In this document: in pieces, positions 53,310 through 61,930 of the stretch
How positions within the stretch are numbered: the first letter of the stretch is position 1
Layout: each line of letters starts with the position of its first letter
Source: Deinococcus roseus
GTDB taxonomy: Bacteria; Deinococcota; Deinococci; Deinococcales; Deinococcaceae
DNA length: 64,000 nucleotides
Assembly: GCF_014646895.1 (NCBI RefSeq)
Contig: NZ_BMOD01000023.1
Span: 15,748-79,747 of the forward strand
Reading direction: 5' to 3'
Position numbers and translations under genes: made by a program
The notes under the pieces: generated by a model
Told to the model about the DNA's origin: nothing
Seen by the model: only the letters and a program-made list of their open reading frames with translations
Databases searched by the model: none

Positions 53310-53355
53310 ATCGGAAAACCATCGGAGGTCCGGACCTCACATCGGGTTTTCCGAT
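53310..53355. promoter_or_regulatory. 46-bp compound palindrome between the divergent genes
   Basis: ATCGGAAAACC (53310-53320) and GGTTTTCCGAT (53345-53355) are perfect 11-bp arms; GAGGTCCGGACCTC (53325-53338) in the middle is itself a perfect 14-bp palindrome. It lies in the gap before the LysR gene, so it is a strong operator candidate. Confidence 0.65.
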
Positions 53356-53408
53356 CCAAAGTGGACATCTAAGGTAAATAGCGGATGGAATGCGTCTTGG
53401 TGCTGGTT

Positions 53409-53414
53409 TACACT
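53409..53414 (+). promoter_or_regulatory. Leaderless -10 box of the LysR gene
   Basis: TACACT ends six bases before ATG 53421; the six intervening bases contain no Shine-Dalgarno sequence. Confidence 0.6.
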
Positions 53415-53420
53415 GTTGAC

Positions 53421-54350
53421 ATGAAACTGTCTCAGCTCAGGGCCCTGATCGCGATTGCAGACTCTGGAAGCTTCTCGGAAGCCGCACTGGAACTCGGCAT
53501 GTCGCAATCCTCGATCAGCGAAGCCCTGTCGGCCCTGGAAACCCACCTGCAAAGCTCCCTTGTGGAACGGGGCCGTTTTGGTGCCCGCCTGACCCCACTG
53601 GGGGAACAGGTGGTGATTCATGCGCGTTCGGCCCTGGCTGCCATTGACAGCATCGAGCAGGAGGTTTCTTTTTCACGCGGATCCATTCAGGGCATCCTGA
53701 AGATCTCCACCTTTCGCAGCATCGCCAGCCAGCTCATTCCTCCGGTGATGGCCCAGTTGAAACAGCAGCATCCCAAACTGCAACTGGAACTGCTGGAGTG
53801 CATCATCTGTGAAAAAGAGGATTTGCTGAGGCCCATTTACGACGGAACTGCAGATCTGGCTTTCCTGCCCCACTGTGAGAGCTCTGAATTCATGTCCTGG
53901 GAGATCATGGAAGATCCCTACATGGTGCTGGTTCCAGACGCCCTGGTGCAGGGAGACCGGATTCACCCGGCAGATCTGCTGAACCAGCCCCTGATTGTTT
54001 CCAAAGGTGGAGACTGCACCAACCGCATCATGCAGTACCTCTCAGACCACCAGATTGCCCCCACCGAGGTGATCAAGGTCCACGACGATTTCACCATGTA
54101 CAACATGGTCGCCCAGAACCTGGGGATGTGCCTCAGCCCCAGACTGGCCATTGATTATGTGCCCAGAGGGGCCACCATGCTTCCCCTCGCCAGCCCCCTG
54201 CACCGTTACATCAACCTTGCGGTGCGGCAGGGCGGGCTGCGCACCCCTGCAGTGCGTCACTTCATTCGGGAACTGAAGAACCTCTTGCCAGACAGCAAGC
54301 TCCCCCATCTGGATCTGGTGCCCGAATTGCCCCGGGAAACCCAGTTTTGA
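53421..54350 (+). CDS. LysR-family transcriptional regulator
   Basis: 309 residues from ATG 53421, where the canonical LysR N-terminus begins (MKLSQLRALIAIADSGSFSE). HTH SFSEAALELGMSQSSISEAL, linker helix and effector domain are complete. It resembles Deinococcus/cyanobacterial-type LysR proteins of the CysB/NdhR style but no effector can be named. Leaderless start. Confidence 0.92.
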   Translation: MKLSQLRALIAIADSGSFSEAALELGMSQSSISEALSALETHLQSSLVERGRFGARLTPLGEQVVIHARSALAAIDSIEQEVSFSRGSIQGILKISTFRSIASQLIPPVMAQLKQQHPKLQLELLECIICEKEDLLRPIYDGTADLAFLPHCESSEFMSWEIMEDPYMVLVPDALVQGDRIHPADLLNQPLIVSKGGDCTNRIMQYLSDHQIAPTEVIKVHDDFTMYNMVAQNLGMCLSPRLAIDYVPRGATMLPLASPLHRYINLAVRQGGLRTPAVRHFIRELKNLLPDSKLPHLDLVPELPRETQF

Positions 54351-54436
54351 AGGCCCTGTAAGCCCTTTCCAAAGATCAAGGCACAAAACTTTCAGCCCCT
54401 TGTGATGCCCATCAGGGCATTCTGGCAGGGGGCTGA

Positions 54437-54442
54437 TACCAT
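54437..54442 (+). promoter_or_regulatory. Leaderless extended -10 of the 81-residue gene
   Basis: TGATACCAT gives TACCAT six bases before GTG 54449. Confidence 0.55.
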
Positions 54443-54448
54443 GAAATT

Positions 54449-54694
54449 GTGAGACAGGTCATGGTTGTTGCAGATCACATCCGCTTTGAGGGGGAGCTGC
54501 TGCCGCAGAAACGCTGGGAGGAGTTTGATCTGCTGTATGGCTGCCTGGAACACCTGCCCGACAAACCTGAAGAACACATCCTGCTGCTGGGGGTCAGGTG
54601 CTTTTACGCTCCAGGGGTGGTTGCTGAGAAGCCCTACATGTTCATCCATCGGGATTCCATCCGGACTTTGCAGGACCTGAACAGTCTGGAATGA
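54449..54694 (+). CDS. Small hypothetical protein
   Basis: 81 residues from GTG 54449, or 77 from ATG 54461. The GTG is preferred because TACCAT lies exactly six bases upstream, matching the leaderless pattern. Content is mixed alpha/beta (HILLLGVRCFYAPGVVAEKP); no signal peptide. Function unknown. Confidence 0.6.
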   Translation: MRQVMVVADHIRFEGELLPQKRWEEFDLLYGCLEHLPDKPEEHILLLGVRCFYAPGVVAEKPYMFIHRDSIRTLQDLNSLE

Positions 54695-54779
54695 AACCTG
54701 CCGGGGAACCTTGGAGAACACAAAAATCCCCGGCGCTCAGGCCAGGGATGACAGTTTCTGGTTTTCAGGGCAGCTGAAA

Positions 54780-54992
54780 TCAGAGCGGAGGAATCAGCAC
54801 TTCCTGGGGGTTGTGGTCGTACACCCTGATTTCTCCGCCAAAGACCTCCCAGTAACCCTGGGACACAAAGCGCATCACGTCCAGGGGGAGCCTCCAGCCG
54901 TGGGTGATGGCGTAGTGCTCCAGTGCGGAAAGGGCACTGGGGGCCTGGATGATGGTCATGAGGTTGTTCTCGATGATGTAGTACAGCTGCAT
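54780..54992 (-). CDS. Small hypothetical protein
   Basis: 70 residues from ATG 54992 (AGCAGG nearby). MQLYYIIENNLMTIIQAPSA then WRLPLDVMRFVSQGYWEVFG and VYDHNPQEVL. Possibly a small alpha/beta accessory protein; not recognised. The stop codon of an upstream short frame lies two bases before its start. Confidence 0.5.
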   Translation of the reverse strand: MQLYYIIENNLMTIIQAPSALSALEHYAITHGWRLPLDVMRFVSQGYWEVFGGEIRVYDHNPQEVLIPPL

Positions 54993-54994
54993 CT

Positions 54995-55150
54995 TTAACC
55001 TGCTTTTCTGGAAATGGACGGCATGGCGCATTGCAAAATGGCACATAGCAAAGCCGGAAGGTGGGAAAACTGCAAAGCAACTCCATGCATTGCACGGGCA
55101 AAAAAGCCCTGGTGGCCAAACACAGCAGTTTGATGGTTCACAGGCATCAT
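54995..55150 (-). CDS. Possible 51-residue protein coupled to the gene below
   Basis: ATG ATG at 55145-55150 with GAGAGGAC before it, ending TAA at 54995-54997, two bases before the next start. The sequence has a hydrophobic middle (LPALLCAILQCAMP). The ribosome site is weak, so it may be only leader sequence. Confidence 0.3.
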   Translation of the reverse strand: MMPVNHQTAVFGHQGFFARAMHGVALQFSHLPALLCAILQCAMPSISRKAG

Positions 55151-55271
55151 GTCCTCTCGGATCCGGTCGGGTCTTGGTGTCTGGGGCGACGGGATTCTGA
55201 CATCTGGGTTCTGACAGGAGCAGGGCATCAAGGGGGTGGGAACCAACAAGCGTGATCCAGACACTGTCCTC

Positions 55272-55299
55272 ATTTTACAGTTTTTGGGGGTGAAAACAA
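55272..55299 (-). promoter_or_regulatory. Minus-strand promoter in the 54993-55347 gap
   Basis: On the minus strand TTGTTT (55294-55299), 16 bases, TAAAAT (55272-55277). It would drive the two short frames below. A TGCATT/AATGCA dyad (55305-55319) lies just upstream. Confidence 0.5.
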
Positions 55300-55347
55300 A
55301 TCGGTGCATTTGTAATGCATGTTTCGGTCACATGGTTCTGGACGCTT

Positions 55348-55950
55348 TCACGTTCTGACCTGCGCAGCATGTCTGCCTGCAAAAGAAGCCACGTGCTGCC
55401 AGGAGATCACCCATGAACCCTGCATCTGCATGCGAAAAAGCTCCAGCACCTGTCCTCTGGCTTCTCTGGGCTGCAAGGGCAAAAGGTATTCTTCTGTCGG
55501 AGGGGTGCGGCGGCGCACCAGCGAAATGCCGGGTTGCCAGGGGTTGATGGTGCGGAAACTGAAGGGTTCGCTGGGACTGAATTCACAATGGATGGAGACC
55601 AGCGAGGACGACACCATCCACAGCTGGGTTTTCAGGTGCATCAATTCAAAGTTCTGTTCACCGTCTGCATTGCGGGTGGCGTCCCAGTGCAACTGGGTGC
55701 CGTTCAACCAGCGCAGGTCTCCCAGGTGCAATGAAACCGGATCAAAGTCCAGCATGCCCAGTTCCAGACGCTGGATCAGGGCACCGCAAGGCACGCAGGC
55801 CCGAAAGGGGCCTTTCAGCAGGATGTGAGGAGGAGCAGTCAGGTGGGAGAGGTCTTCCTGTTGCAGCAGGGCTTTGCGGGCGTCCACAATCATCTGGGTG
55901 GTTTCAGGGTCAAGCCGCAGGGTCACAGCGTAAGCAGAGGGTTCAGCCAT
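55348..55950 (-). CDS. LigT/2'-5' RNA ligase-like protein with degenerate motifs
   Basis: 200 residues from ATG 55950. AYAVTLRLDPETTQMIVDAR and PPHILLKGPFRACVP follow the 2H phosphoesterase layout, but the two HxT motifs read HILL and HCEF, each lacking the Thr/Ser. It may bind rather than cleave a nucleotide or RNA. The start overlaps the end of the GGDEF gene by eight bases, so the two are translated together. Confidence 0.6.
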   Translation of the reverse strand: MAEPSAYAVTLRLDPETTQMIVDARKALLQQEDLSHLTAPPHILLKGPFRACVPCGALIQRLELGMLDFDPVSLHLGDLRWLNGTQLHWDATRNADGEQNFELMHLKTQLWMVSSSLVSIHCEFSPSEPFSFRTINPWQPGISLVRRRTPPTEEYLLPLQPREARGQVLELFRMQMQGSWVISWQHVASFAGRHAAQVRT

Positions 55951-57568
55951 GTTGCATCTCCTCGCTGACGATGCAGTTGCGGCCTGCAGCCTTGGCCTGG
56001 TACAGGTGTTCATCGGCCTGCATCAGCACCTGATCGATGCTCTCCAGGGTGGTGTTGGAGCACACCCCGAAACTCATGGTGATGCTGCGCTCTGGCATGA
56101 TGCTGTTCCAGGGGTAATCTTGCAGACTTTTCTGGATGCGGGCGCACACCATTCTGGCCCCTGAGGTGTCTGCTCCGGGAAGCAGCATCACGAACTCCTC
56201 GCCACCATAACGGGCCACCAGATCGCTGCCTCGCCTGTCCTGCCTGAGGATTTCCGAGACGATCTTGAGCACCAGATCGCCGGTTTTGTGGGAGTACGTG
56301 TCGTTGACGCTCTTGAAGTGATCGATGTCCATCAGCACCACACTGAAGTGCTCACAGGTGCGTTGCACCCGGGCGTATTCCCGTTCAAACTGCGTGAAGA
56401 ACAGGCGGCGGTTGGGCAGTCCGGTCAGGGGATCGGTGTTGGCCAGCCGCTCGAATTCCTCGGCCTGTCGTTCCAGACGTTCGTAGAGCATCTGGCGCTC
56501 CTCGTTCAAAGCAGAGAGTTTGCGGTAGGCGCTTTCCAGTTCCAGCCGCAGGGATTTCTGGTAGTCGCCATTTTGCTGGTGCAGCCTGAGTTCCTGCTGC
56601 AACCGGATGGGGTCATGGCTGTCTGCACTGCTGCCCGGATGTTCCCTCTCAAAGTGCACGTAGGCTTCCAGGTGGTCCAGGACAGCGTTGCGGGTGAGGC
56701 TGCGCACGTTCATCATCAGCCAGTGGGCCTGCCCTGCCAGCTGGGGGAAATGGTGCTGTTTGGCCAGTTCGATGGCCTCGTTCAGCACCTGCTCTGCGTA
56801 ACGGTAGCGGGGGATGTTGATGGCCACCTTGGCGATGTTGAGGCGCTGCTGGATCTGGCCTTGCATGTTGCCAATTTGCTGGTACATCTGGATGTTCTCT
56901 TCGTAGCAGGGCAGGGCCAGCTGGGGGTGGCTGGTCCAGGTTTGCACACCCGCAATGCCGTTGAGGATCTCCACCCTTTGCTGCACATTTTCGTTGTTTG
57001 TTGGGACCAGCCTGAGGGCCATCTGAAACAAACGGAGCCCGTGGGCATAGCGTTTCACCGAGCACATCACATCGCCCAGCTCTTTTAGCACCCTGGCCTT
57101 CTCCAGGTCATTCAGGCGGGCCAGGTGGTCAAAGACCTGCAGAAAGTCCTCCACGGTGCTTTGCAACAGCAAGGTGGAGCACACATCCAGCAGGAGGGTC
57201 AGGTAACGGGAATCCTCATGGGAAAGCTGCTGGATCAGGGTCATCTGCCTGCTGCGGGCTTCCTGAAAGTCTCCCAGGTTCTGCAGGATTTCAATGGCTT
57301 TGAGCTGCAGCCGGACCGCATCTTCACTGCTTTCAGGAAGGTCTTGCAGGAGGTGCTGCACCACCTCCAAGGCTTCACTGGACCTGAGCAGCTGGTGCAG
57401 GAGGCTGGCCTTCAATTCCAGTCCAGGCAAACTCAGGTGTTCAGCTGTTTCAAGGCATTTCAGGGCTTCGGTGACGGCTCCGATGTCCAGCAGCAACTGG
57501 GCCTGGGCACAGGGATCCATGTTCAGGGGGGCAGGAAAAAGGAAACCATCTGGATCTGCAGACATCAT
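55943..57568 (-). CDS. Diguanylate cyclase with N-terminal TPR-like repeats
   Basis: 541 residues. About 1-340 are helical TPR-like repeats (DPCAQAQLLLDIGAVTEALK, YRYAEQVLNEAIELAKQHHF), 345-385 a coiled coil (ALNEERQMLYERLERQAEEF), 390-541 the GGDEF domain. The active site is intact (YGGEEF near 455) and the inhibitory RxxD site (RGSD) lies five residues before it, so c-di-GMP synthesis with product inhibition is expected. No signal peptide: a cytoplasmic sensor through the TPRs. TACAGT nine bases upstream is a possible -10. Confidence 0.93.
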   Translation of the reverse strand: MMSADPDGFLFPAPLNMDPCAQAQLLLDIGAVTEALKCLETAEHLSLPGLELKASLLHQLLRSSEALEVVQHLLQDLPESSEDAVRLQLKAIEILQNLGDFQEARSRQMTLIQQLSHEDSRYLTLLLDVCSTLLLQSTVEDFLQVFDHLARLNDLEKARVLKELGDVMCSVKRYAHGLRLFQMALRLVPTNNENVQQRVEILNGIAGVQTWTSHPQLALPCYEENIQMYQQIGNMQGQIQQRLNIAKVAINIPRYRYAEQVLNEAIELAKQHHFPQLAGQAHWLMMNVRSLTRNAVLDHLEAYVHFEREHPGSSADSHDPIRLQQELRLHQQNGDYQKSLRLELESAYRKLSALNEERQMLYERLERQAEEFERLANTDPLTGLPNRRLFFTQFEREYARVQRTCEHFSVVLMDIDHFKSVNDTYSHKTGDLVLKIVSEILRQDRRGSDLVARYGGEEFVMLLPGADTSGARMVCARIQKSLQDYPWNSIMPERSITMSFGVCSNTTLESIDQVLMQADEHLYQAKAAGRNCIVSEEMQHG

Positions 57569-57632
57569 GCTGCTTTTACTGTATCCAGTGGGAGGTCACC
57601 AAACTCTTACCTGTGCTGCATGGGGTTTTGTT

Positions 57633-57905
57633 TCAGCAAGAAGCGTGTTTTGTGGCCAGCAAAGCGTCATGGTCCCGCTGGATGCTGACCAGCAAGCCTG
57701 CAGAGATCTCCCAGTGCTGCTGGATCTTGATCGCCAGCAGCGGGGTGATGGGGGCTTCACCCTGCAGCACCTGCACCAGTTCGTTCAGGTCATGGTTCAG
57801 CGCCTGCGCCAGCCCTTCCACAGTTTCATCTCTGCACTCGCATTCAAAGTGCAGGATCAGACCGGGATGCATGGGTGGTTCGGCAGGTTGGGAGGTTGAT
57901 TTCAC
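57633..57905 (-). CDS. HigA-like XRE-family antitoxin fold, no toxin partner
   Basis: 90 residues from GTG 57905. HPGLILHFE is the HigA-type lead-in and EGLAQALNHDLNELVQVLQG then ITPLLAIKIQQHWEISAGLL the helix-turn-helix pair. HigB normally sits next to it, but no such gene is visible. It precedes the GGDEF gene by 64 bases on the same strand, so it may be a local regulator of that operon. Confidence 0.7.
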   Translation of the reverse strand: MKSTSQPAEPPMHPGLILHFECECRDETVEGLAQALNHDLNELVQVLQGEAPITPLLAIKIQQHWEISAGLLVSIQRDHDALLATKHASC

Positions 57906-58115
57906 CAGCAGTCACACCTTCTTGACAGGTTCAGGCCCATCGGGCCTGTTTGTGAGCAAGTATAAGCCAAGCTGTAGCCTGAATCACCAATTTGAAATTG
58001 TTACATTTCGATTACACCTTTATGAGAAGAGAAGGGCAGAATGTGCAGTTTGTGCGCAATGGAATCAGAGAGGGCTCAGAGAGGTTTGGTGTTGTACTGT
58101 ACTGCTCTCCATGAT

Positions 58116-58134
58116 ATTATGTTAAAAACATAAT
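58116..58134. promoter_or_regulatory. Operator-like dyad before the DUF4132 unit
   Basis: ATTATGTT (58116-58123) and AACATAAT (58127-58134), perfect with a three-base spacer, directly before the ribosome site of the next gene. It could be bound by the divergent HigA-like protein. Confidence 0.6.
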
Positions 58135-58145
58135 TAGGAGCTTCC

Positions 58146-58547
58146 ATGACCCATTTTCTCACCTTGCAAGATGAGACCACCGCTGGACAAAAAACCCCAC
58201 TGGGCACCCTGGAATTTCTGGAAGAACGGATTCCGGCCAGGGAAATCCTGCGCAGGCGCATTTACGAAGAGGTGCTGGATTTCAACACCTGCAAATCCGC
58301 TGTGTTCTCCGGTCTGGTGCAACCCGCAGAAACCGAACACACCCTCAACGGTCCCCGCCAGAAAGCCCACAGAACCCTGGACTGGGAAAAACAATACCAT
58401 CTGGCCCAGCAGGCTTTCGAGGCCTCTTTGCTGATCCTGCTGGTGAATGACCGCCAGATTGAAAGCCTGGACGAGACCATCCGCCTGACCCTTGATGAAC
58501 CCACCGAGGTGACCTTTCTGAAACTCGTCCCGCTGGTGGGGGGGTGA
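58146..58547 (+). CDS. Candidate ubiquitin-like (beta-grasp) protein with C-terminal Gly-Gly
   Basis: 133 residues; AGGAG before the ATG. Strand HFLTLQDETT, strand and helix GTLEFLEERIPAREILRRRI, a roughly 45-residue insert, then ASLLILLVNDRQIESLDETI and EVTFLKLVPLVGG, ending exactly at Gly-Gly. The second half resembles the ThiS/MoaD tail (strand, turn, DxVxxxPxxGG). At 133 residues it is longer than MoaD/ThiS because of the insert. It overlaps the DUF4132 gene by four bases (GTGA). No E1-like or protease gene is near. Fold assignment is inference. Confidence 0.55.
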   Translation: MTHFLTLQDETTAGQKTPLGTLEFLEERIPAREILRRRIYEEVLDFNTCKSAVFSGLVQPAETEHTLNGPRQKAHRTLDWEKQYHLAQQAFEASLLILLVNDRQIESLDETIRLTLDEPTEVTFLKLVPLVGG

Positions 58548-61471
58548 ACCGTTCTGAAGTGATCGCTGTACGCATTGAAAAGATCTTCTTCAACAACAGC
58601 CCAGCCCAGACACCTGAGGCCAAAAAAACTGTTGCTCTGCTGCAAAATTTTGTGTCCAGTGAAACTTTTCAGCCAGACCTGTTTCAGCACCTGCTGCAAT
58701 TTTCTCTGCCTCAAATGTCCCTGCGAACATCTGAGCAACACAAGTGGCTTTCCCGGGCATTGGAATCACTGGCCACCCATCAGCAAAGCTTTCCTGCACC
58801 ACAAGTCGCACGCATCTATTTGCTGAAATGGAGCAGTGATGCGCAAGGTCAAGCCAACCCTTCTCCGTTCATGGCTTTGCGCAAACTTGTAGAGCTTGAT
58901 GAATCCAGAAGCATCGCCCTCAGCGATCTGCTCAATGAGTCCCTTCCCCATTTCCCGGAACCTTTGCAAGCATTTGGTGCAGAACTCAAAGAAGGAGCAG
59001 CACAGCTGAATGCCATTGCCGAGTCAAGTGCCAGCACCAACCCCACTGAACAGGCCCAGATGTGGATTCAAAAGCTCAGCACATATGAGAAATGGACTTT
59101 CAATTCTGGGTTTATTTACAGAGGGCAATCTTTGCTCCAACACGTTCAGCAACAAACCAGACAGGTCAGAGAGCAGGTGATGATGATGCTGCTTGATACA
59201 AATCAGGAACTTGTGGTCAGTCTGAAAGCTCTGCATCTTTTGCTGCAACAAGAAAAACCGCTGAATTCTCAGGTCACCCTTGCAGTGCTGGAATGGGCAG
59301 GAAAAAGGCATTCCCTGTGGTTCAATGATCCCCTTTTTGCTTTGATCAAAGCCTTGTGCAAAGCATCCTGGGAGAACAAAACCCTGCCTGAAACAACCAA
59401 AGCCATGCTCAGGCGCACTGCTGCCATGTACCCAGATTACGCCGCAACCAGAGAGGTCCTGAACTGGCTGAATGATGCCCTGCCAAATGCAGGAGAGATC
59501 TGGGCTGATCAGGCATTGAGTGATCTTCAAACCCTCCCAGCCAGTGAAACAGCAGCCTGGCGCAAAATTTTCGAGTACAGTCTGGAATTTTCAGGTTCAA
59601 AACCCAATGCCAAACTCCTGAAAAACCTGCAAGCCTGTGTGAACACCCTGTCTGACCCACTTCTGAACATCCTGTCCTGGCTTGAGAAAGCAACACAGGG
59701 ACGAAGTTTTGCTCTGCTCACGGATCAACATTCTTCCATGAATCAGGCAGAAGACGGATTCAATTCCAGCTTGCTGCGAGGCATCATCTGGCTGACTCCT
59801 GGGGTTTCTCACCCGCAACTTCCCCGCTTGCTTGCCCAGCTCACCGAGTACAGCCTGAAAAAACTCCCTGGCGTGGGTCCAAGAAACCCCAAAATTGCCA
59901 ATGCCTGCATTTATGCACTGGGCCAGCTGGACACCAGTGCAGCCCTGGCGCAACTGGCCCGCCTGAAAACCCGGGTCACCTTCAAATCCACCCTCAAAGA
60001 AATCGAGAAAGCCCTGGATGCCAAAGCCAGCAAACTGGGCATCAGCAAAGAAGACCTGGAAGAACTGGGCATCCCCACTTATGGCCTGGATGTGCAAGGG
60101 GAAAGGATGGAGCAACTCGGGGACCTGACTGCAAAAGTGCAGGTGAAGGGCCGCGAGGTGGAAATCAGTTACCAGAATGCTGCTGGCAAGGTGCTGAAAA
60201 GCCCTTCTGCTCAGGCCAAACAGGACTTTGCAGAGGAATTGAAGGAACTGAAAGCCCTGAGCAAAGACATCCCCCAGATGCTGACCGCTGTGTCTGACCG
60301 TCTGGATGGCCTGTACCTGAAGCAGAAAAGCTGGTCTTTTGAAGTGTGGCAGGAGCGTTACCTGCAGCATCCTCTGGTGCATCTGGTTGCCAGAAACCTG
60401 ATCTGGAAATTCGAGCATGCAGGGCAGGTGCAAAGCCTGATGTGGCAGCAAGACCGGTTTGTCGGTGCAACGGGTCAGGTTTGCAGTGTTCCAGAAGACG
60501 CCAGGGTTGCTTTGTGGCACCCGCTGGATTCTGACACCAAAGAGGTGCTGCTCTGGAGGGATTTTGTGCTTCAGCAGGGCATCACGCAGCCCTTCAAACA
60601 GGCTTTCCGGGAGATTTACCTGCTGACTGCAGCAGAAGAAAACACCCGCGTGTACTCCAACCGCTTTGCAGCCCACATTTTAAAGCAGCACCAGTTCAAT
60701 GCCCTGTGTGGGCTGAGGGGATGGAAGAACGACCTGCGCCTGATGGTGGATGACAGTTACAACCCGCCCCTGAAAAAGCTGCCTGAATGGAACCTCAGGG
60801 CTGAATTCTGGGTGGAGGGGGCTGGAGATGAATACGGCATCGACACCAACGAATCCGGCACTTTCCTGTACCTTGCCACCGATCAGGTGCGCTTCTATGC
60901 CCTGAATGCCAGTGAAAACTGGGCACATGCAGGTGGAGGGGGTTACACCAGCGGCTCTTACCTCCATCCTATGACAGCAGAACCCATCCCACTCAGCGAA
61001 ATTCCTGCTCTGGTCTTCAGCGAGACCATGCGAGATGTGGATCTGTTTGTGGGGGTGTGCAGCGTGGGCAACGACCCCAACTGGACCGACCAGGGGGCGC
61101 AGCAGCGGCATTACACCTACTGGCAGGGCTACAGTTTCGGGGAGCTCAGTGAGACCGCGCAGACCCGCAAGGTGCTGCTGGAAAAACTGGTTCCCAGGCT
61201 CAAGATCCGCAATCAGGCCACCCTGGAAGGCCGTTTTCTACGGGTGCAGGGCAAATTGCGCGCTTACAAAATTCACCTGGGAAGTGGCAACATCCTGATG
61301 GAACCCGACGACCAGTACCTGTGCATTGTGCCTGGATCGTCGGTCAAAGAGCAGGTGCTGTTGCCCTTCGATGGAGACCGCACGCTGGCAATCATTCTGT
61401 CCAAGGCTTTCATGCTGGCCCAGGACAATAAAATCAGCGATCCCACCATCACCCGCCAGATCAGGCGCTAA
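58544..61471 (+). CDS. DUF4132-domain protein
   Basis: 975 residues starting at GTG 58544 inside the upstream stop. Residues 1-480 are helical HEAT-like repeats; from about 510 (GLDVQGERMEQLGDL) to 800 is the DUF4132 region (SWSFEVWQERYLQHPLVHLV, VARNLIWKFEH, VYSNRFAAHILKQHQF), and a terminal domain contains YKIHLGSGNILMEPDDQYL near 907. The E. coli relative YehI/MolR has no settled biochemical role. The usual MoxR-ATPase and von Willebrand companions are absent here. Convergent with, and overlapping by four bases, the MerR gene. Confidence 0.88.
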   Translation: MNRSEVIAVRIEKIFFNNSPAQTPEAKKTVALLQNFVSSETFQPDLFQHLLQFSLPQMSLRTSEQHKWLSRALESLATHQQSFPAPQVARIYLLKWSSDAQGQANPSPFMALRKLVELDESRSIALSDLLNESLPHFPEPLQAFGAELKEGAAQLNAIAESSASTNPTEQAQMWIQKLSTYEKWTFNSGFIYRGQSLLQHVQQQTRQVREQVMMMLLDTNQELVVSLKALHLLLQQEKPLNSQVTLAVLEWAGKRHSLWFNDPLFALIKALCKASWENKTLPETTKAMLRRTAAMYPDYAATREVLNWLNDALPNAGEIWADQALSDLQTLPASETAAWRKIFEYSLEFSGSKPNAKLLKNLQACVNTLSDPLLNILSWLEKATQGRSFALLTDQHSSMNQAEDGFNSSLLRGIIWLTPGVSHPQLPRLLAQLTEYSLKKLPGVGPRNPKIANACIYALGQLDTSAALAQLARLKTRVTFKSTLKEIEKALDAKASKLGISKEDLEELGIPTYGLDVQGERMEQLGDLTAKVQVKGREVEISYQNAAGKVLKSPSAQAKQDFAEELKELKALSKDIPQMLTAVSDRLDGLYLKQKSWSFEVWQERYLQHPLVHLVARNLIWKFEHAGQVQSLMWQQDRFVGATGQVCSVPEDARVALWHPLDSDTKEVLLWRDFVLQQGITQPFKQAFREIYLLTAAEENTRVYSNRFAAHILKQHQFNALCGLRGWKNDLRLMVDDSYNPPLKKLPEWNLRAEFWVEGAGDEYGIDTNESGTFLYLATDQVRFYALNASENWAHAGGGGYTSGSYLHPMTAEPIPLSEIPALVFSETMRDVDLFVGVCSVGNDPNWTDQGAQQRHYTYWQGYSFGELSETAQTRKVLLEKLVPRLKIRNQATLEGRFLRVQGKLRAYKIHLGSGNILMEPDDQYLCIVPGSSVKEQVLLPFDGDRTLAIILSKAFMLAQDNKISDPTITRQIRR

Positions 61472-61926
61472 AGGCCCGGGGGTGGCGCGTCTGCTTGTTC
61501 CCGCAACGGATCAGGCAGGCCGTACTTTTCACAGACCTGCTGGTAGTACTGGATTTTTCCAGCCAGGTGACCCAGTTGTTCCTGCAAAAGGGTCACCTTG
61601 TCCTGCAAAGCCAGATGGTGGTCTCTGAGCATCAGGATGCGCTCTGGTGCGGTGCTCGCGCCAGCATCGTCCAGCAGGGCAAAACGCTTCATGTCTTCCA
61701 GGGGCATTCCGGTGTTTTTGAGCAGCTGCAGGAAACGCAAACGGTGTAGGTGCGTTTCCTGGTACCTGCGGTGCCCGCTGCTGTTTTTGGGAACCACACC
61801 CAGCAGCCCAAGGTCCTCGTAATACCGCAGGGTGGAAGCCGGGAGTCCCACCACAAGGCACATCTGCTGGATGGAGAAGGTCACTTCGGTTCTGTCGGTG
61901 GGGTTCTGGTTCAGGGTCTGGGTCAT
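61468..61926 (-). CDS. MerR-family transcriptional regulator
   Basis: 152 residues. SIQQMCLVVGLPASTLRYYEDLGLL and NSSGHRRYQETHLHRLRFLQ are the MerR HTH and wing; the C-terminal coiled coil (LALQDKVTLLQEQLGHLAGK) ends without a clear Cys sensor, one Cys (QQVCEKYG) remaining. It is divergent from an aldo/keto reductase across a typical MerR promoter. Confidence 0.94.
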   Translation of the reverse strand: MTQTLNQNPTDRTEVTFSIQQMCLVVGLPASTLRYYEDLGLLGVVPKNSSGHRRYQETHLHRLRFLQLLKNTGMPLEDMKRFALLDDAGASTAPERILMLRDHHLALQDKVTLLQEQLGHLAGKIQYYQQVCEKYGLPDPLREQADAPPPGL

Positions 61927-61930
61927 GGTC

